The translations under genes were made by a program, and so were the position numbers. The notes under the pieces are model-generated. The model saw nothing but the letters and a program-made list of their open reading frames with translations, was not told where the DNA came from and made no database searches. From Rhodococcus koreensis (GTDB lineage: Bacteria; Actinomycetota; Actinomycetes; Mycobacteriales; Mycobacteriaceae): DNA of 64,000 nucleotides. Positions 42,631 to 50,873 of this stretch are shown in pieces; positions within the stretch are counted from its first letter, which is position 1, and each line of letters starts with the position of its first letter. The stretch is taken from contig NZ_FNSV01000005.1 in assembly GCF_900105905.1 (NCBI RefSeq), positions 7,963,501-8,027,500 on the forward strand, in the 5' to 3' direction.

Positions 42631-44348
42631 CGCAAGTCTCCTTCGTCTGCGCGCACGACCCATTCCGCGAAGCGTTCACCCTCGTTGCGGTGCTTCACGA
42701 AGTGGCGGACGACGCGATCGATGTAGTCACCGAGTTCGGCGCTGGTGACCTTGTGCTGGCGAAGCTTCCGGCCGAAAGCCGAATCGAATCCGAGGCTGCC
42801 GCCGAGGTGGACCTGGAAGCCCTCCACCTGGTTGCCGTCGCCGTCGTCGACGAGCATTCCCTTGAACCCGATGTCCGCGACCTGCGAGCGGGCGCAGGAG
42901 TTGGGGCAGCCGTTGATGTTGATCGTGATCGGCACGTCGAGCTGCGCGTTGATGTCGGCCAGCCGCTGCTCGAGCTCGGGAACGAGCACCTGCGAGCGCT
43001 TCCGCGTCTCCGCGAACGACAGCTTGCAGAACTCGATGCCCGAGCACGCCATCAGGTTCTTGCGCCAGTGCGACGGACGTGCGGGCAGACCCACCTCGTC
43101 CAGGTCGGCGATCAGCTGCTCGAGCTTGTCGTCGGCGACGTCGAGGATGATCAGCTTCTGGTACGGCGTGAAACGGATCTTGTCGCTGCCCGCACGCTCG
43201 GCGGCGTCCGCGACCTTGGCCAGGATCGTGCCCGACACACGACCGGCGATGGGGGCGACACCGACGGCGTTGAGGCCGTTGCGGGTCTTCTGCACACCGA
43301 CGTGGTCGATCGGCCGGGTGGGCTTCTCCGGTGCGGGGCCGTCGATGAGCTTGCGCTTCAGGTACTCGGTCTCGAGGACCTCGCGGAACCGCTCGATGCC
43401 CCAGTCCTTCACCAGGAACTTCAGGCGCGCCTTGTTCCGCAGCCGGCGGTAGCCGTAGTCGCGGAAGATCGACACGACGGCTTCCCACACGTCGGGAACC
43501 TCGTCGAGCGGCACCCAGACGCCGACGCGCTGCGCGAGCATCGGGTTGGTGGACAGGCCGCCGCCGACCCACAGGTCGAGGCCGGGACCGTGCTCGGGAT
43601 GGTTGACGCCGACGAACGCGACGTCGTTGATCTCGTGCACCACGTCCTGCTGGCCGGAGATCGCGGTCTTGAACTTGCGCGGCAGGTTGGAGTACTCGGG
43701 CTTGCCGATGTAGCGGCGCACGATCTCGTCGATCGCGGGCGTCGGATCGAGGACCTCGGACAGCGATTCGCCTGCCAGCGGTGAACCGAGGACGACGCGG
43801 GGGCAGTCGCCGCACGCTTCCGTGGTCTTGAGACCGACGCCCTCGAGACGCTTCCAGATCTCCGGGACGTTCTCGACCTCGATCCAGTGGTACTGGACGT
43901 TCTCGCGGTCCGAGAGGTCGGCGGTGTCGCGGGCGAACTCGGTGGAGATCCCGGCGATGGTGCGCAACTGCTCGACGTTCAGGGCGCCGGCGTCGCAGCG
44001 GACCCGCATCATGAAGTACCTGGCTTCGAGCAGGTCGATGTTCTCGTCACCGGTGAAGGTGCCGTCGTAACCCTGCTCGCGCTGGGTGTAGAGACCCCAC
44101 CAGCGCATGCGGCCCCGCAGGTCGCCCTTGTCGATGCTGTCGAAGCCCTGCTTCGAGTAGATGTTCTCGATGCGGGCCCGGACGTTGAGCGGGTTGTCGT
44201 CCTTCTTGGCCTGCTCGTTGGCATTGAGGGGCTCGCGGTAGCCGAGGGCCCACTGGCCTTCGGCACGTCGCCGGGCCGGCTTCGCCGTGCGCGTGCGCGC
44301 GGGTGCTGCCTGGGCGGCAGCGGGGGAGGCGTCGGTGGTCGACGTCAT
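42627..44348 (-). CDS. sir: Ferredoxin-dependent sulfite reductase (SirA/NirA family)
   Basis: A 573-residue siroheme/[4Fe-4S] enzyme reducing sulfite to sulfide. An Ala/Arg-rich N-terminus leads to the two ferredoxin-like repeats. The cofactor-binding cysteines are CX5C in MACSGIEFCKLSFAETR and CX3C in NGCPNSCARSQ. RGRMRWWGLYTQREQGYDG and HWIEVENVPEIW are also typical. It corresponds to mycobacterial NirA/SirA, a sulfite reductase despite the old nitrite name. ATG 44348 has AGGAG seven bases upstream. It is the first structural gene of the operon, preceded by a 120-bp leader and the polycysteine ORF at 44469-44537, so cysteine control is expected. Confidence 0.92.
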   Translation of the reverse strand: MTSTTDASPAAAQAAPARTRTAKPARRRAEGQWALGYREPLNANEQAKKDDNPLNVRARIENIYSKQGFDSIDKGDLRGRMRWWGLYTQREQGYDGTFTGDENIDLLEARYFMMRVRCDAGALNVEQLRTIAGISTEFARDTADLSDRENVQYHWIEVENVPEIWKRLEGVGLKTTEACGDCPRVVLGSPLAGESLSEVLDPTPAIDEIVRRYIGKPEYSNLPRKFKTAISGQQDVVHEINDVAFVGVNHPEHGPGLDLWVGGGLSTNPMLAQRVGVWVPLDEVPDVWEAVVSIFRDYGYRRLRNKARLKFLVKDWGIERFREVLETEYLKRKLIDGPAPEKPTRPIDHVGVQKTRNGLNAVGVAPIAGRVSGTILAKVADAAERAGSDKIRFTPYQKLIILDVADDKLEQLIADLDEVGLPARPSHWRKNLMACSGIEFCKLSFAETRKRSQVLVPELEQRLADINAQLDVPITININGCPNSCARSQVADIGFKGMLVDDGDGNQVEGFQVHLGGSLGFDSAFGRKLRQHKVTSAELGDYIDRVVRHFVKHRNEGERFAEWVVRADEGDLR

Positions 44349-44468
44349 GGAGCACTCCTGAATCTCACGATGCACCGGCTGAGGCCGAGGAGGAGGGCTG
44401 ATCCTCGCTCGGGGCATTCGAATCCGGCCGGAAGTCGAGAAGAAAGATGAACGGGCTGACAGGCTGAA
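44349..44468 (-). promoter_or_regulatory. 5' leader between the polycysteine ORF and sir
   Basis: The 120-bp leader contains, on the minus strand, the pyrimidine block CAGCCCTCCTCCTCGG (44400-44385). Its CTCCT units are complementary to the AGGAG ribosome binding site of sir (about 44354-44358), 27 bases further down. Formation of this helix would hide the site; a ribosome stalled on the upstream cysteine codons could change the pairing. Seen by eye only. Confidence 0.45.
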
Positions 44469-44537
44469 TTACTGCGCGAGACAGGGCAGACAACAACAGC
44501 TGCAGACACGCTTGAGATCGACGTGACGACGCGCCAC
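44469..44537 (-). CDS. Polycysteine leader peptide, putative cysteine-responsive attenuator
   Basis: GTG 44537 encodes a 22-residue peptide, MARRHVDLKRVCSCCCLPCL plus AQ, with five cysteines among residues 12-19 including CSCCC. GGAG lies about eight bases upstream. The RRHVDLxRV opening matches, from memory, a family of actinobacterial putative leader peptides found before sulfur genes. Polycysteine short ORFs of mycobacteria are established cysteine-responsive attenuators. It sits 120 bp upstream of the sulfite reductase gene. Abundant Cys-tRNA would let ribosomes pass and keep the operon low; scarcity would stall them and open it. The direction of control is inference from the mycobacterial cases. 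Confidence 0.75.
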   Translation of the reverse strand: MARRHVDLKRVCSCCCLPCLAQ

Positions 44538-44668
44538 AAGTCGCACTCCGGGTCCGGTCATGTCGACCATTGTGCCACGTCAGATCGCTCACGCAGAGCC
44601 GGGCACCGATTTCCACCATTTTTGCGGGAAATATCACGACGAGGGGCGCGCGACGGTCGGGTGGTCAC

Positions 44669-44740
44669 GGAGGCGAGCCGACCATCGATACCGGAGGCGA
44701 GCCGACCATCGATACCGGAGGCGAGCCGACCATGGACACT
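44669..44740 (+). repeat. Three tandem 24-bp repeats at the hemW start
   Basis: Copies at 44669-44692 and 44693-44716 are identical. The third (44717-44740) differs at a few positions, one of which turns ATC into the ATG used as the probable hemW start. Each copy contains GGAGG about 10 bases before that codon. Read in frame the repeat would encode GGEPTIDT three times. Confidence 0.9.
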
Positions 44741-45955
44741 GGTGGGGTGAGCGGATTGAGTACTTCCACGGTCGGTCGCGGCGAGGCGGCGGCATTCGCG
44801 TTGCCCGAGAGTGCCCTCATCGGTGTGGGGAGGCGCCCGTTCGGGATCTACGTGCACGTGCCTTTCTGTGCCACACGCTGCGGATACTGCGATTTCAACA
44901 CGTACACGGCCGGTGAGCTGGGGACGTCGGCGTCGCCGCAGTCGTGGATGGAGGGGTTGCGCCGCGAACTCGACCTGGCGGCGCAGATGACGGGCGCCCC
45001 GGCCGTCGACACGGTCTTCGTCGGCGGCGGCACGCCGTCCCTGCTCGGCGGTGACGGCCTGGCGGACGTCCTCGGTGCGGTCCGCTCGAGTTTCGGGCTC
45101 GCGGACGGCGCCGAGGTGACCACCGAGTCGAATCCGGAGTCCACGTCGCCGGAGTTCTTCGAACGGTTGCTCGCGGGCGGATTCACGCGGATCTCGCTGG
45201 GCATGCAGTCGGCGGCGCAGCACGTGCTGAAGGTCCTCGACCGCACCCACACGCCGGGGCGGGCGGTGGCGGCGGCGCTGGAGGCGCGGGCCGCCGGGTT
45301 CGGGCACGTCAATCTCGACCTCATCTACGGGACGCCGGGGGAGCGCGACGAGGACCTCGACCTGTCGCTGGACGCGGTGCTGTCCGCGGGCGTGGACCAC
45401 GTGTCCGCGTACGCGCTGATCGTCGAGGACGGCACCGCCCTGGCGCGGAAGGTGCGCCGCGGGGAACTGCCCGCGCCCGACGACGACGTGCTCGCGTCGC
45501 GGTACGAGCGGATCGACGCCCGGCTCGCCGAGGCGGGCCTGACCTGGTACGAGGTGTCGAACTGGGCGCGCGAGGACGCGGCCTGCCAGCACAACCTGGG
45601 CTATTGGGACGGCGGCGACTGGTGGGGCGCCGGGCCGGGCGCGCACAGCCACGTCGGCGGTGTGCGCTGGTGGAACGTCAAGCACCCGGCGCGCTACGCG
45701 GACCAGCTGGCGGCGGGAAGCCTGCCGGTCGGGGGCAGCGAGCAGTTGACGGACGAGGACGTCCACGTCGAGCGGGTGATGCTGACGGCGCGGCTGCGCA
45801 CGGGACTTCCCGTGGCGGAACTGGACGACGCCGAGCGGCGCGCGGCCGAGAGGGTGGTCGCCGACGGACTGCTGGTGCGTGCGGGGGAGCACCTGGTGCT
45901 GACCGACCGCGGACGGCTCCTCGCCGACGCCGTGGTCCGGACGGTCCTGCGCTGA
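44732..45955 (+). CDS. hemW: Radical SAM heme chaperone HemW
   Basis: A 407-residue radical SAM protein. The cluster motif is Cys46-X3-Cys50-X2-Cys53 (PFCATRCGYCDFNTY). It is followed by VDTVFVGGGTPSLLGGDGLADVLGAV, TTESNPESTSPEFFERLLAGGFTRISLGMQS and VNLDLIYGTPGERDEDL, ending with the HemN C-terminal domain (NLGYWDGGDWWGAGPGAHSHV). HemW homologues transfer heme to target proteins; they lack the features needed for coproporphyrinogen oxidation. ATG 44732 lies in the last of three 24-bp repeats, with GGAGG ten bases upstream; GTG 44747 is an alternative. It is divergent from the sulfite reductase operon. Confidence 0.88.
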   Translation: MDTGGVSGLSTSTVGRGEAAAFALPESALIGVGRRPFGIYVHVPFCATRCGYCDFNTYTAGELGTSASPQSWMEGLRRELDLAAQMTGAPAVDTVFVGGGTPSLLGGDGLADVLGAVRSSFGLADGAEVTTESNPESTSPEFFERLLAGGFTRISLGMQSAAQHVLKVLDRTHTPGRAVAAALEARAAGFGHVNLDLIYGTPGERDEDLDLSLDAVLSAGVDHVSAYALIVEDGTALARKVRRGELPAPDDDVLASRYERIDARLAEAGLTWYEVSNWAREDAACQHNLGYWDGGDWWGAGPGAHSHVGGVRWWNVKHPARYADQLAAGSLPVGGSEQLTDEDVHVERVMLTARLRTGLPVAELDDAERRAAERVVADGLLVRAGEHLVLTDRGRLLADAVVRTVLR

Positions 45956-45982
45956 CGTGCAGCGGCCGACTGCGCGGCCGTC

Positions 45983-46300
45983 TCAGGCCGTGACGATGCC
46001 GGGCATCTCGTCGTAGTCGAACACGCGGGCGTGGAGCACGACGCGGTTCCGCAGCGCCGAGCGCACCGCCCGGTGCAATCCGTCCTCGAGGTAGAGCACC
46101 CCGTGCCACTGCACCGCGTGCGGGAACAGGTCGCCGTAGAACGTCGAGTCCTCCGACAGCAGCCGGTCGAGTTCGAGAACCTTGGTCGTGGTGACGATCT
46201 CGTCGAGCCGCACCTGCCGCGGCGGGATCTTGGACCAGTCGCGCAGCGACAACCCGTGGTCCGGGTACGGCTTGCCGTCCATGACACCTTTGAAAATCAT
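45983..46300 (-). CDS. Conserved hypothetical protein, 105 aa (Rv2375 type)
   Basis: A 105-residue soluble protein beginning MIFKGVMDGKPYPDHGLSLRDW. It continues with KIPPRQVRLDEIVTTTKVLELDRLLSEDSTFYGDLFPHAVQWHGVLYLEDGLHRAVRSALRNRVVLHARVFDYDE in conserved blocks. The start at 46300 gives the same length I recall for the mycobacterial protein next to hrcA. The LYLEDGLHRAVRSALR region recalls ParB-like nuclease-fold proteins, but I would not assign a function. It is convergent with hemW and divergent from hrcA. Confidence 0.7.
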   Translation of the reverse strand: MIFKGVMDGKPYPDHGLSLRDWSKIPPRQVRLDEIVTTTKVLELDRLLSEDSTFYGDLFPHAVQWHGVLYLEDGLHRAVRSALRNRVVLHARVFDYDEMPGIVTA

Positions 46301-46509
46301 CGCCTCGTCATCCGCCCGTGGTGGTTGCCTCTGCTCGTCTCCGCCCACCACAGTAAGGCCTGAACCGGTATCGGCGACGCGACGATTAGACTGGACCGAG
46401 CCGAGACGCACGTGCATCTGCGCGTAGCTCAGGGGATGTGACGGCCGACCCGAACGAAGGTTCGGTGACGTCGCTGCTCGTGACGATCGAGAACTGGAGG
46501 TGGACGGCG

Positions 46510-47553
46510 ATGTCGAGTACGGACGACAGACGGTTCGAGGTTCTCCGCGCCATCGTCGCCGACTACGTCTCGACCCAGGAGCCGGTGGGATCGAAGGCGC
46601 TGGTCGAGCGGCACAATCTGGGTGTTTCCAGTGCGACGGTGCGCAACGACATGGCGTTCCTCGAGAGCGAGGGCTACATCGCCCAGCCGCACACGAGTTC
46701 GGGCCGTGTCCCCACCGACAAGGGTTACCGGCAGTTCGTCGACCGCATCGCCGACGTGAAGCCGCTGTCGACGGCGGAACGCCGCGCGATCCTCGATTTC
46801 CTCGAGTCCGGGGTCGACCTGGACGACGTCCTCCGGCGCGGTGTGCGCCTGCTCGCGCAACTCACACGCCAGGTCGCGGTTGTGCAATATCCCACACTCT
46901 CGGCGTCGTCCGTCCGCCACCTCGAGGTGGTCGCGCTGACCCCCGCGCGGCTGCTGCTGGTGCTCATCACCGACTCGGGCCGAGTGGATCAGCGGATCGT
47001 CGAACTCGGCGACGTCCTCGACGACGAGGACCTGGCGCGGCTGCGCGGACTGCTCGGCGGCGCCCTCGACGGCAAACGGCTCGCGGCGGCGTCCATCGCC
47101 GTGTCGGAGCTGGCCGACGAGGCCCCCGAAGATCTGCGCGACGCCGTGATCCGGTCGGCCACCGTGCTGGTGGAAACGCTCGTCGAGCATCCCGAGGAGC
47201 GGCTGGTCCTCGGCGGCACCGCGAACCTGACCCGCAACGCGGCCGATTTCACGGGAATCAGCGGATTCCCCGGTTCGCTGCGCGCGGTCCTCGAGGCGCT
47301 CGAGGAGCAGGTGGTGGTGCTCAAGCTGCTGGCCGCCACCCAGGACGCGGGCACGGTGACGGTGCGGATCGGCGAGGAAACCCAGGTGGAGCAGATGCGC
47401 GGCACCTCCGTCATCTCGACCGGCTACGGTGCGGCGGGCACCGTGCTCGGCGGAATGGGCGTGCTCGGACCTACCCGGATGGACTATCCGGGAACAATCG
47501 CGTCGGTGGCAGCCGTTGCGAGATACATCGGCCAGGTGCTCGCCGAGCGGTGA
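46510..47553 (+). CDS. hrcA: Heat-inducible transcription repressor HrcA
   Basis: A 347-residue repressor of class I heat-shock genes that binds CIRCE elements. The winged-helix N-terminus reads DDRRFEVLRAIVADYVSTQEPVGSKALVE and LGVSSATVRNDMAFLESEGYIAQPHTSSGRVPTDKGYRQFVD. The GAF-like and dimerisation parts follow, with the conserved RLVLGGTANL and C-terminal GVLGPTRMDYPGTIASVAAVARYI. ATG 46510 has GGAGG nine bases upstream; the longer frame from 46438 lacks a good site. No CIRCE inverted repeat is visible upstream, so its targets (groE) are elsewhere. It is followed by dnaJ2 87 bp downstream. Confidence 0.94.
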   Translation: MSSTDDRRFEVLRAIVADYVSTQEPVGSKALVERHNLGVSSATVRNDMAFLESEGYIAQPHTSSGRVPTDKGYRQFVDRIADVKPLSTAERRAILDFLESGVDLDDVLRRGVRLLAQLTRQVAVVQYPTLSASSVRHLEVVALTPARLLLVLITDSGRVDQRIVELGDVLDDEDLARLRGLLGGALDGKRLAAASIAVSELADEAPEDLRDAVIRSATVLVETLVEHPEERLVLGGTANLTRNAADFTGISGFPGSLRAVLEALEEQVVVLKLLAATQDAGTVTVRIGEETQVEQMRGTSVISTGYGAAGTVLGGMGVLGPTRMDYPGTIASVAAVARYIGQVLAER

Positions 47554-47640
47554 CGGCCGGCCCGGCGACAGCGCCGCGCGTGGACAGCGCGCACGGACCA
47601 GTGGCGAGATAACGAAGTAGAGAAGGACGAGAGACTCAAC

Positions 47641-48792
47641 GTGGCACGGGATTACTACGCAACGCTCGGCGTCGATCAGAAGGCGACCGATCAGGAGCTC
47701 AAGCGCGCGTACCGCAAGCTTGCGAGGGAACTGCATCCCGACGTGAACCCCGACGAGGCGGCGCAGGCCCGGTTCCGGGACATCTCGACGGCCTACGAGG
47801 TGCTGTCGGACCCGGAGAAGCGCCGCATCGTCGATCTCGGCGGCGACCCCCTGTCCTCGGGCGGCGGCGGAGGCGGTGCCGGCTTCGGCGGCGGTTTCGG
47901 TGGTGGCCTCGGCGACGTGTTCGAAGCGTTCTTCGGCGGCGGAGGCGGTGCGGGCCGCGGGCCGCGCGGCCGCGTCCAGCCGGGCGCCGATTCACTGCTG
48001 CGCACCAAGCTGACGTTGGCGGAGTGCGCGACCGGCGTCAGCAAGCACGTCACCGTCGAGACGGCGATCCTGTGCGACAGCTGCACCGGTTCGGGCACCA
48101 ACGGCGATTCCACGCCGGTGCGCTGTGAGACGTGTGGCGGCGCGGGCGAGGTCCAGTCCGTGCAGCGTTCGTTCCTCGGTCAGGTCATGACGTCCCGGCC
48201 GTGTCCCACCTGCCGCGGCGCGGGCGAGACGATTCCCGACCCGTGCCACAAGTGCGGCGGCGACGGCCGGGTGCGCGCCCGCCGCGACATCACGGTGAAG
48301 GTGCCCGCCGGCGTCGCGGGCGGCATGCGGATCCGGCTCGCCGCGCAGGGCGAGGTCGGCCCCGGCGGCGGACCCGCGGGCGACCTGTACGTCGAGGTGG
48401 TCGAGCAGGCGCACGAGGTGTTCGTGCGCGACGGCGAAGACCTGCACTGCACGATCCGGGTTCCGATGATCGACGCCGCCCTCGGCACGACCGTGACTAT
48501 CGACACGATCATCGACGGTCCCAAGGAGATCACCATCGAGCCGGGCACCCAGCCGGGGTCGGTGACGGTCCTGCGCGGGCACGGCATGCCGAAGCTGCGG
48601 TCCGGCATCCGCGGCGACGTGCACGCGCACCTCGAGGTCGTGGTGCCGTCGCGCCTCGACCACAAGGAGACGAAGATTCTCCGCGAACTCAAGGACCTGC
48701 GCGACCGCGACGTCGCCGAGGTCGTCTCCACCCAGTCCCAGCACAGCGGCGGATTGTTCTCGCGCCTGCGTGAAGCGTTCAGCGGTCGCTGA
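47641..48792 (+). CDS. dnaJ2: Chaperone protein DnaJ (DnaJ2)
   Basis: A 383-residue type I Hsp40. The J domain (1-70) has HPD at residues 32-34. A Gly/Phe region (GGGGAGFGGGFGGGLGDVFEAFFGGG) follows, then four CXXCXGXG zinc repeats (CDSCTGSG, CETCGGAG, CPTCRGAG, CHKCGGDG), then the substrate-binding C-terminal beta domains. It stimulates DnaK ATPase and delivers clients. GTG 47641 has AAGGACGAGAG just upstream. The hrcA-dnaJ2-rsmE order is conserved in actinobacteria; another dnaJ normally sits with dnaK elsewhere. Confidence 0.95.
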   Translation: MARDYYATLGVDQKATDQELKRAYRKLARELHPDVNPDEAAQARFRDISTAYEVLSDPEKRRIVDLGGDPLSSGGGGGGAGFGGGFGGGLGDVFEAFFGGGGGAGRGPRGRVQPGADSLLRTKLTLAECATGVSKHVTVETAILCDSCTGSGTNGDSTPVRCETCGGAGEVQSVQRSFLGQVMTSRPCPTCRGAGETIPDPCHKCGGDGRVRARRDITVKVPAGVAGGMRIRLAAQGEVGPGGGPAGDLYVEVVEQAHEVFVRDGEDLHCTIRVPMIDAALGTTVTIDTIIDGPKEITIEPGTQPGSVTVLRGHGMPKLRSGIRGDVHAHLEVVVPSRLDHKETKILRELKDLRDRDVAEVVSTQSQHSGGLFSRLREAFSGR

Positions 48793-48794
48793 TC

Positions 48795-49556
48795 ATGGCG
48801 GCGACGGTCTTCTTCCTCGACCCGCTGCCCGAGGTGGGGAGCACCGCCGTCCTGGACGGCCCCGAGGGCAGGCATGCCGCGACGGTGCGCCGGATCGGTG
48901 TCGGGGAGCGGATCGTGCTGGCCGACGGCCGGGGTGGTCTCGCCGACACCGAGGTGACGGCGGCCGGGAAGGACCGGCTCGAACTCACCGTCCACGAACG
49001 GCGTCAGGTGACGGCGCCGTCGCCGAGTGTGACCGTGGTGCAGGCGCTTCCGAAGGCGGAGCGGTCCGAGCTGGCGGTCGAGCTGGCCACCGAGGCGGGG
49101 GTCGACGCGATCGTGCCGTGGCAGTCGTCGCGGTGCGTGGCGCGGTGGGAGGGCCCGAAGGTCGCGAAGGGTGTCGCTCGCTGGCGTAGCGCCGCTCTCG
49201 CCGCCGCCAAACAGTCCCGGCGGGCGATCGTGCCCGAGGTGTCGGAACTGCACCGCACCGCGGGAATGCTCGCCGTCGTCCGCGAAGTGGTCGGCCGGGG
49301 CGGAGTCGTCGCCGTGCTGCACGAGGCGGCGGCGCAGGGCCTCGCCGAGCTTCCGCTGCGCGCGGCCGCCGAGATCGTGCTCGTCGTCGGTCCCGAGGGC
49401 GGTATCTCCGAGGAGGAGATCACCGCGCTGACCGAGGCGGGCGCCGTGGCCGTGCTGCTCGGTCCGCACGTCCTGCGGACCTCGACCGCCGCGGCCGTCG
49501 CGCTGGGCGCCATCGGCGTCCTCACCGACCGCTGGGGCGCGGCCCCGCTAGCCTGA
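48795..49556 (+). CDS. rsmE: 16S rRNA m3U1498 methyltransferase RsmE
   Basis: A 253-residue SPOUT methyltransferase that uses S-adenosylmethionine to methylate U1498 of 16S rRNA. An N-terminal PUA-like domain (VLDGPEGRHAATVRRIGVGERIVLADGRG) is followed by the knotted catalytic domain. That domain has VQALPKAERSELAVELATEAGVDAIVPW and the SAM-binding loops LVVGPEGGISEEEITALTEAGAVAVLLGPHVLRTSTAAAVAL. It starts 2 bp after dnaJ2, in the same operon. Confidence 0.93.
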   Translation: MAATVFFLDPLPEVGSTAVLDGPEGRHAATVRRIGVGERIVLADGRGGLADTEVTAAGKDRLELTVHERRQVTAPSPSVTVVQALPKAERSELAVELATEAGVDAIVPWQSSRCVARWEGPKVAKGVARWRSAALAAAKQSRRAIVPEVSELHRTAGMLAVVREVVGRGGVVAVLHEAAAQGLAELPLRAAAEIVLVVGPEGGISEEEITALTEAGAVAVLLGPHVLRTSTAAAVALGAIGVLTDRWGAAPLA

Positions 49557-49562
49557 CTGTCC

Positions 49563-50324
49563 GTGGACCGCATTCGCATCGCCTACGGAACCGAACCGCA
49601 GCAGTTCGGGCACTTCTATCCGCCCGAGGAACCGGTGTCGACCCCGGTGCCGGTGGTGATGGTCGTCCACGGCGGTTTCTGGAGCGGGAAATACCACCTG
49701 AACCTGGGCACGAGTTTCGCGGTCGACCTGGCGCGCCACGGTGTCGCGGTCTGGAACATCGAATACCGCAGGCTTGGCGCGGGCGGCCGGTGGGACGAGA
49801 TGTCCGCAGACGTTCTCGCCGCGCTCGACGCGATCGCCGGTCCGGTCGCCGAGTGGTCGGCGGTCCCGTTCGACCTGTCGAAGGTCCGGGTTGTCGGTCA
49901 CTCGGCGGGCGGGCAACTCGCGGTGTGGCTGGCCGGTCAGCGGCAGACGGTGGTCCGGCCGGAGAAGGTCGTGTCGCAGGCCGGCGCCCTCGACCTCGCC
50001 TCCGCGGGGGAACGCGGCAGGCGGATCGGATACATCGAGGATCTCCTCGGGGTGCCGTTCGACGAGGACCCGGATCGGTACCGCGCCGCATCCCCGCTGC
50101 ACCGCATCCCCACCGGGGTGCCGGTGGTGTGCATCCACGGCACGGAGGACGCACAGGTCCCGGCGAAGGTGAGCGTCCGGTACGGCGAGGCGGCGCGGGC
50201 GGCAGGCGATCCGGTCGCGCTGCACATCGTCGAGGGAGAAGACCACTACGCGTTCCTGAATCCCGAGACCGAATGCTGGAAGATCTCGCGGGACGCCCTA
50301 CTGTCCGGTGACGGCGAGTTCTGA
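49563..50324 (+). CDS. Alpha/beta hydrolase, arylformamidase-like
   Basis: A 253-residue hydrolase with an HGGFW oxyanion motif (VVHGGFWSGKY, residues 34-44), nucleophile Ser114 in VVGHSAGGQLA, an acid in IHGTEDAQVP and the catalytic His in EGEDHYAFLNP. This is the pattern of BD-FAE / kynurenine formamidase-like esterases. No tryptophan-degradation genes are adjacent, so the substrate is open. GTG 49563 is 6 bp after rsmE, making it the last gene of the hrcA operon. Its 3' end overlaps the MFS remnant on the other strand. Confidence 0.8.
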   Translation: MDRIRIAYGTEPQQFGHFYPPEEPVSTPVPVVMVVHGGFWSGKYHLNLGTSFAVDLARHGVAVWNIEYRRLGAGGRWDEMSADVLAALDAIAGPVAEWSAVPFDLSKVRVVGHSAGGQLAVWLAGQRQTVVRPEKVVSQAGALDLASAGERGRRIGYIEDLLGVPFDEDPDRYRAASPLHRIPTGVPVVCIHGTEDAQVPAKVSVRYGEAARAAGDPVALHIVEGEDHYAFLNPETECWKISRDALLSGDGEF

Positions 50325-50438
50325 ACTGCGGTCCCCGGATTCGGGTGTGACCGTGCGACCGGGCAGGACGAGTGCCACGACCAGCGCGCCGATGCCCGGT
50401 GCGAGTCCACCGATCAGACCGGCCTGGGAGACGACGTC
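50298..50438 (-). pseudogene. 3' remnant of an MFS transporter gene
   Basis: On the minus strand the last 45 or so codons read DVVSQAGLIGGLAPGIGALVVALVLPGR plus a polar tail (TVTPESGDRSSELAVTGQ). This looks like the final transmembrane helix and C-terminus of a drug-efflux MFS protein. Upstream in the same frame the sequence turns into the antisense of the TetR remnant, so the rest of the gene is missing. Recognition from one helix is necessarily weak. Confidence 0.4.
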
Positions 50439-50765
50439 GTGCGCACCGCCGGAGTCGTGCGCCGCACCGTCTACGCGCATTTCCCCAGCCGCGAGGCGCT
50501 CGTCGAGGGCATCGCCGACGAGGCGTCCGCCGCCCTCGTCGCCGCCATGGGGGACGAGGCGCGGCAACCGGAGCGTCCCGACCTCGCGGAAGCGATGACG
50601 ATCACCCTGCTGGACCAGGCGAATTCCGGCGAGGTGCAGGATTCGGGCGAGTCGTTCGCCGTCGCGTACCTCGCGGTGCTGGGGTTGACGCCTGCCGAGG
50701 GGACCCGCGTCGTGGACGAGGCGCGGCGGTGGCTGCGCGAGAATCCGGCCGTCCTGGATCGGTGA
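50439..50765 (+). pseudogene. 5'-truncated TetR family regulator
   Basis: The frame encodes the recognition helix and the rest of a TetR protein: RTAGVVRRTVYAHFPSREALVEGIADEASAALVAAM, then a ligand domain ending VVDEARRWLRENPAVLDR. A complete TetR would have about 30 more residues before this (helix 1 and part of helix 2). None are present upstream in frame, where the sequence instead matches the antisense MFS remnant. The GTG at 50439 could still start a 108-residue product, but it would lack a full DNA-binding domain. Confidence 0.65.
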
Positions 50766-50873
50766 CGGCGTCGCGTAATCGGGTGGGCGCTGTGACCTGC
50801 GAGCGATAGACTTCCCTCATCGCGACGACCGTCGTGACCGACCAGGAACCGGGAAGAAGGCCATATCCCTCAC

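Noticed and set aside
44345..44539. A 64-codon minus-strand frame (MWRVVTSISSV...) over the sir leader
   Set aside because: It overlaps the polycysteine ORF in another frame, has a worse start context and no sulfur-leader features; the 22-codon ORF explains the region better.
46301..46509. Possible CIRCE operator before hrcA
   Set aside because: No TTAGCACTC-N9-GAGTGCTAA-like inverted repeat is present in this gap.
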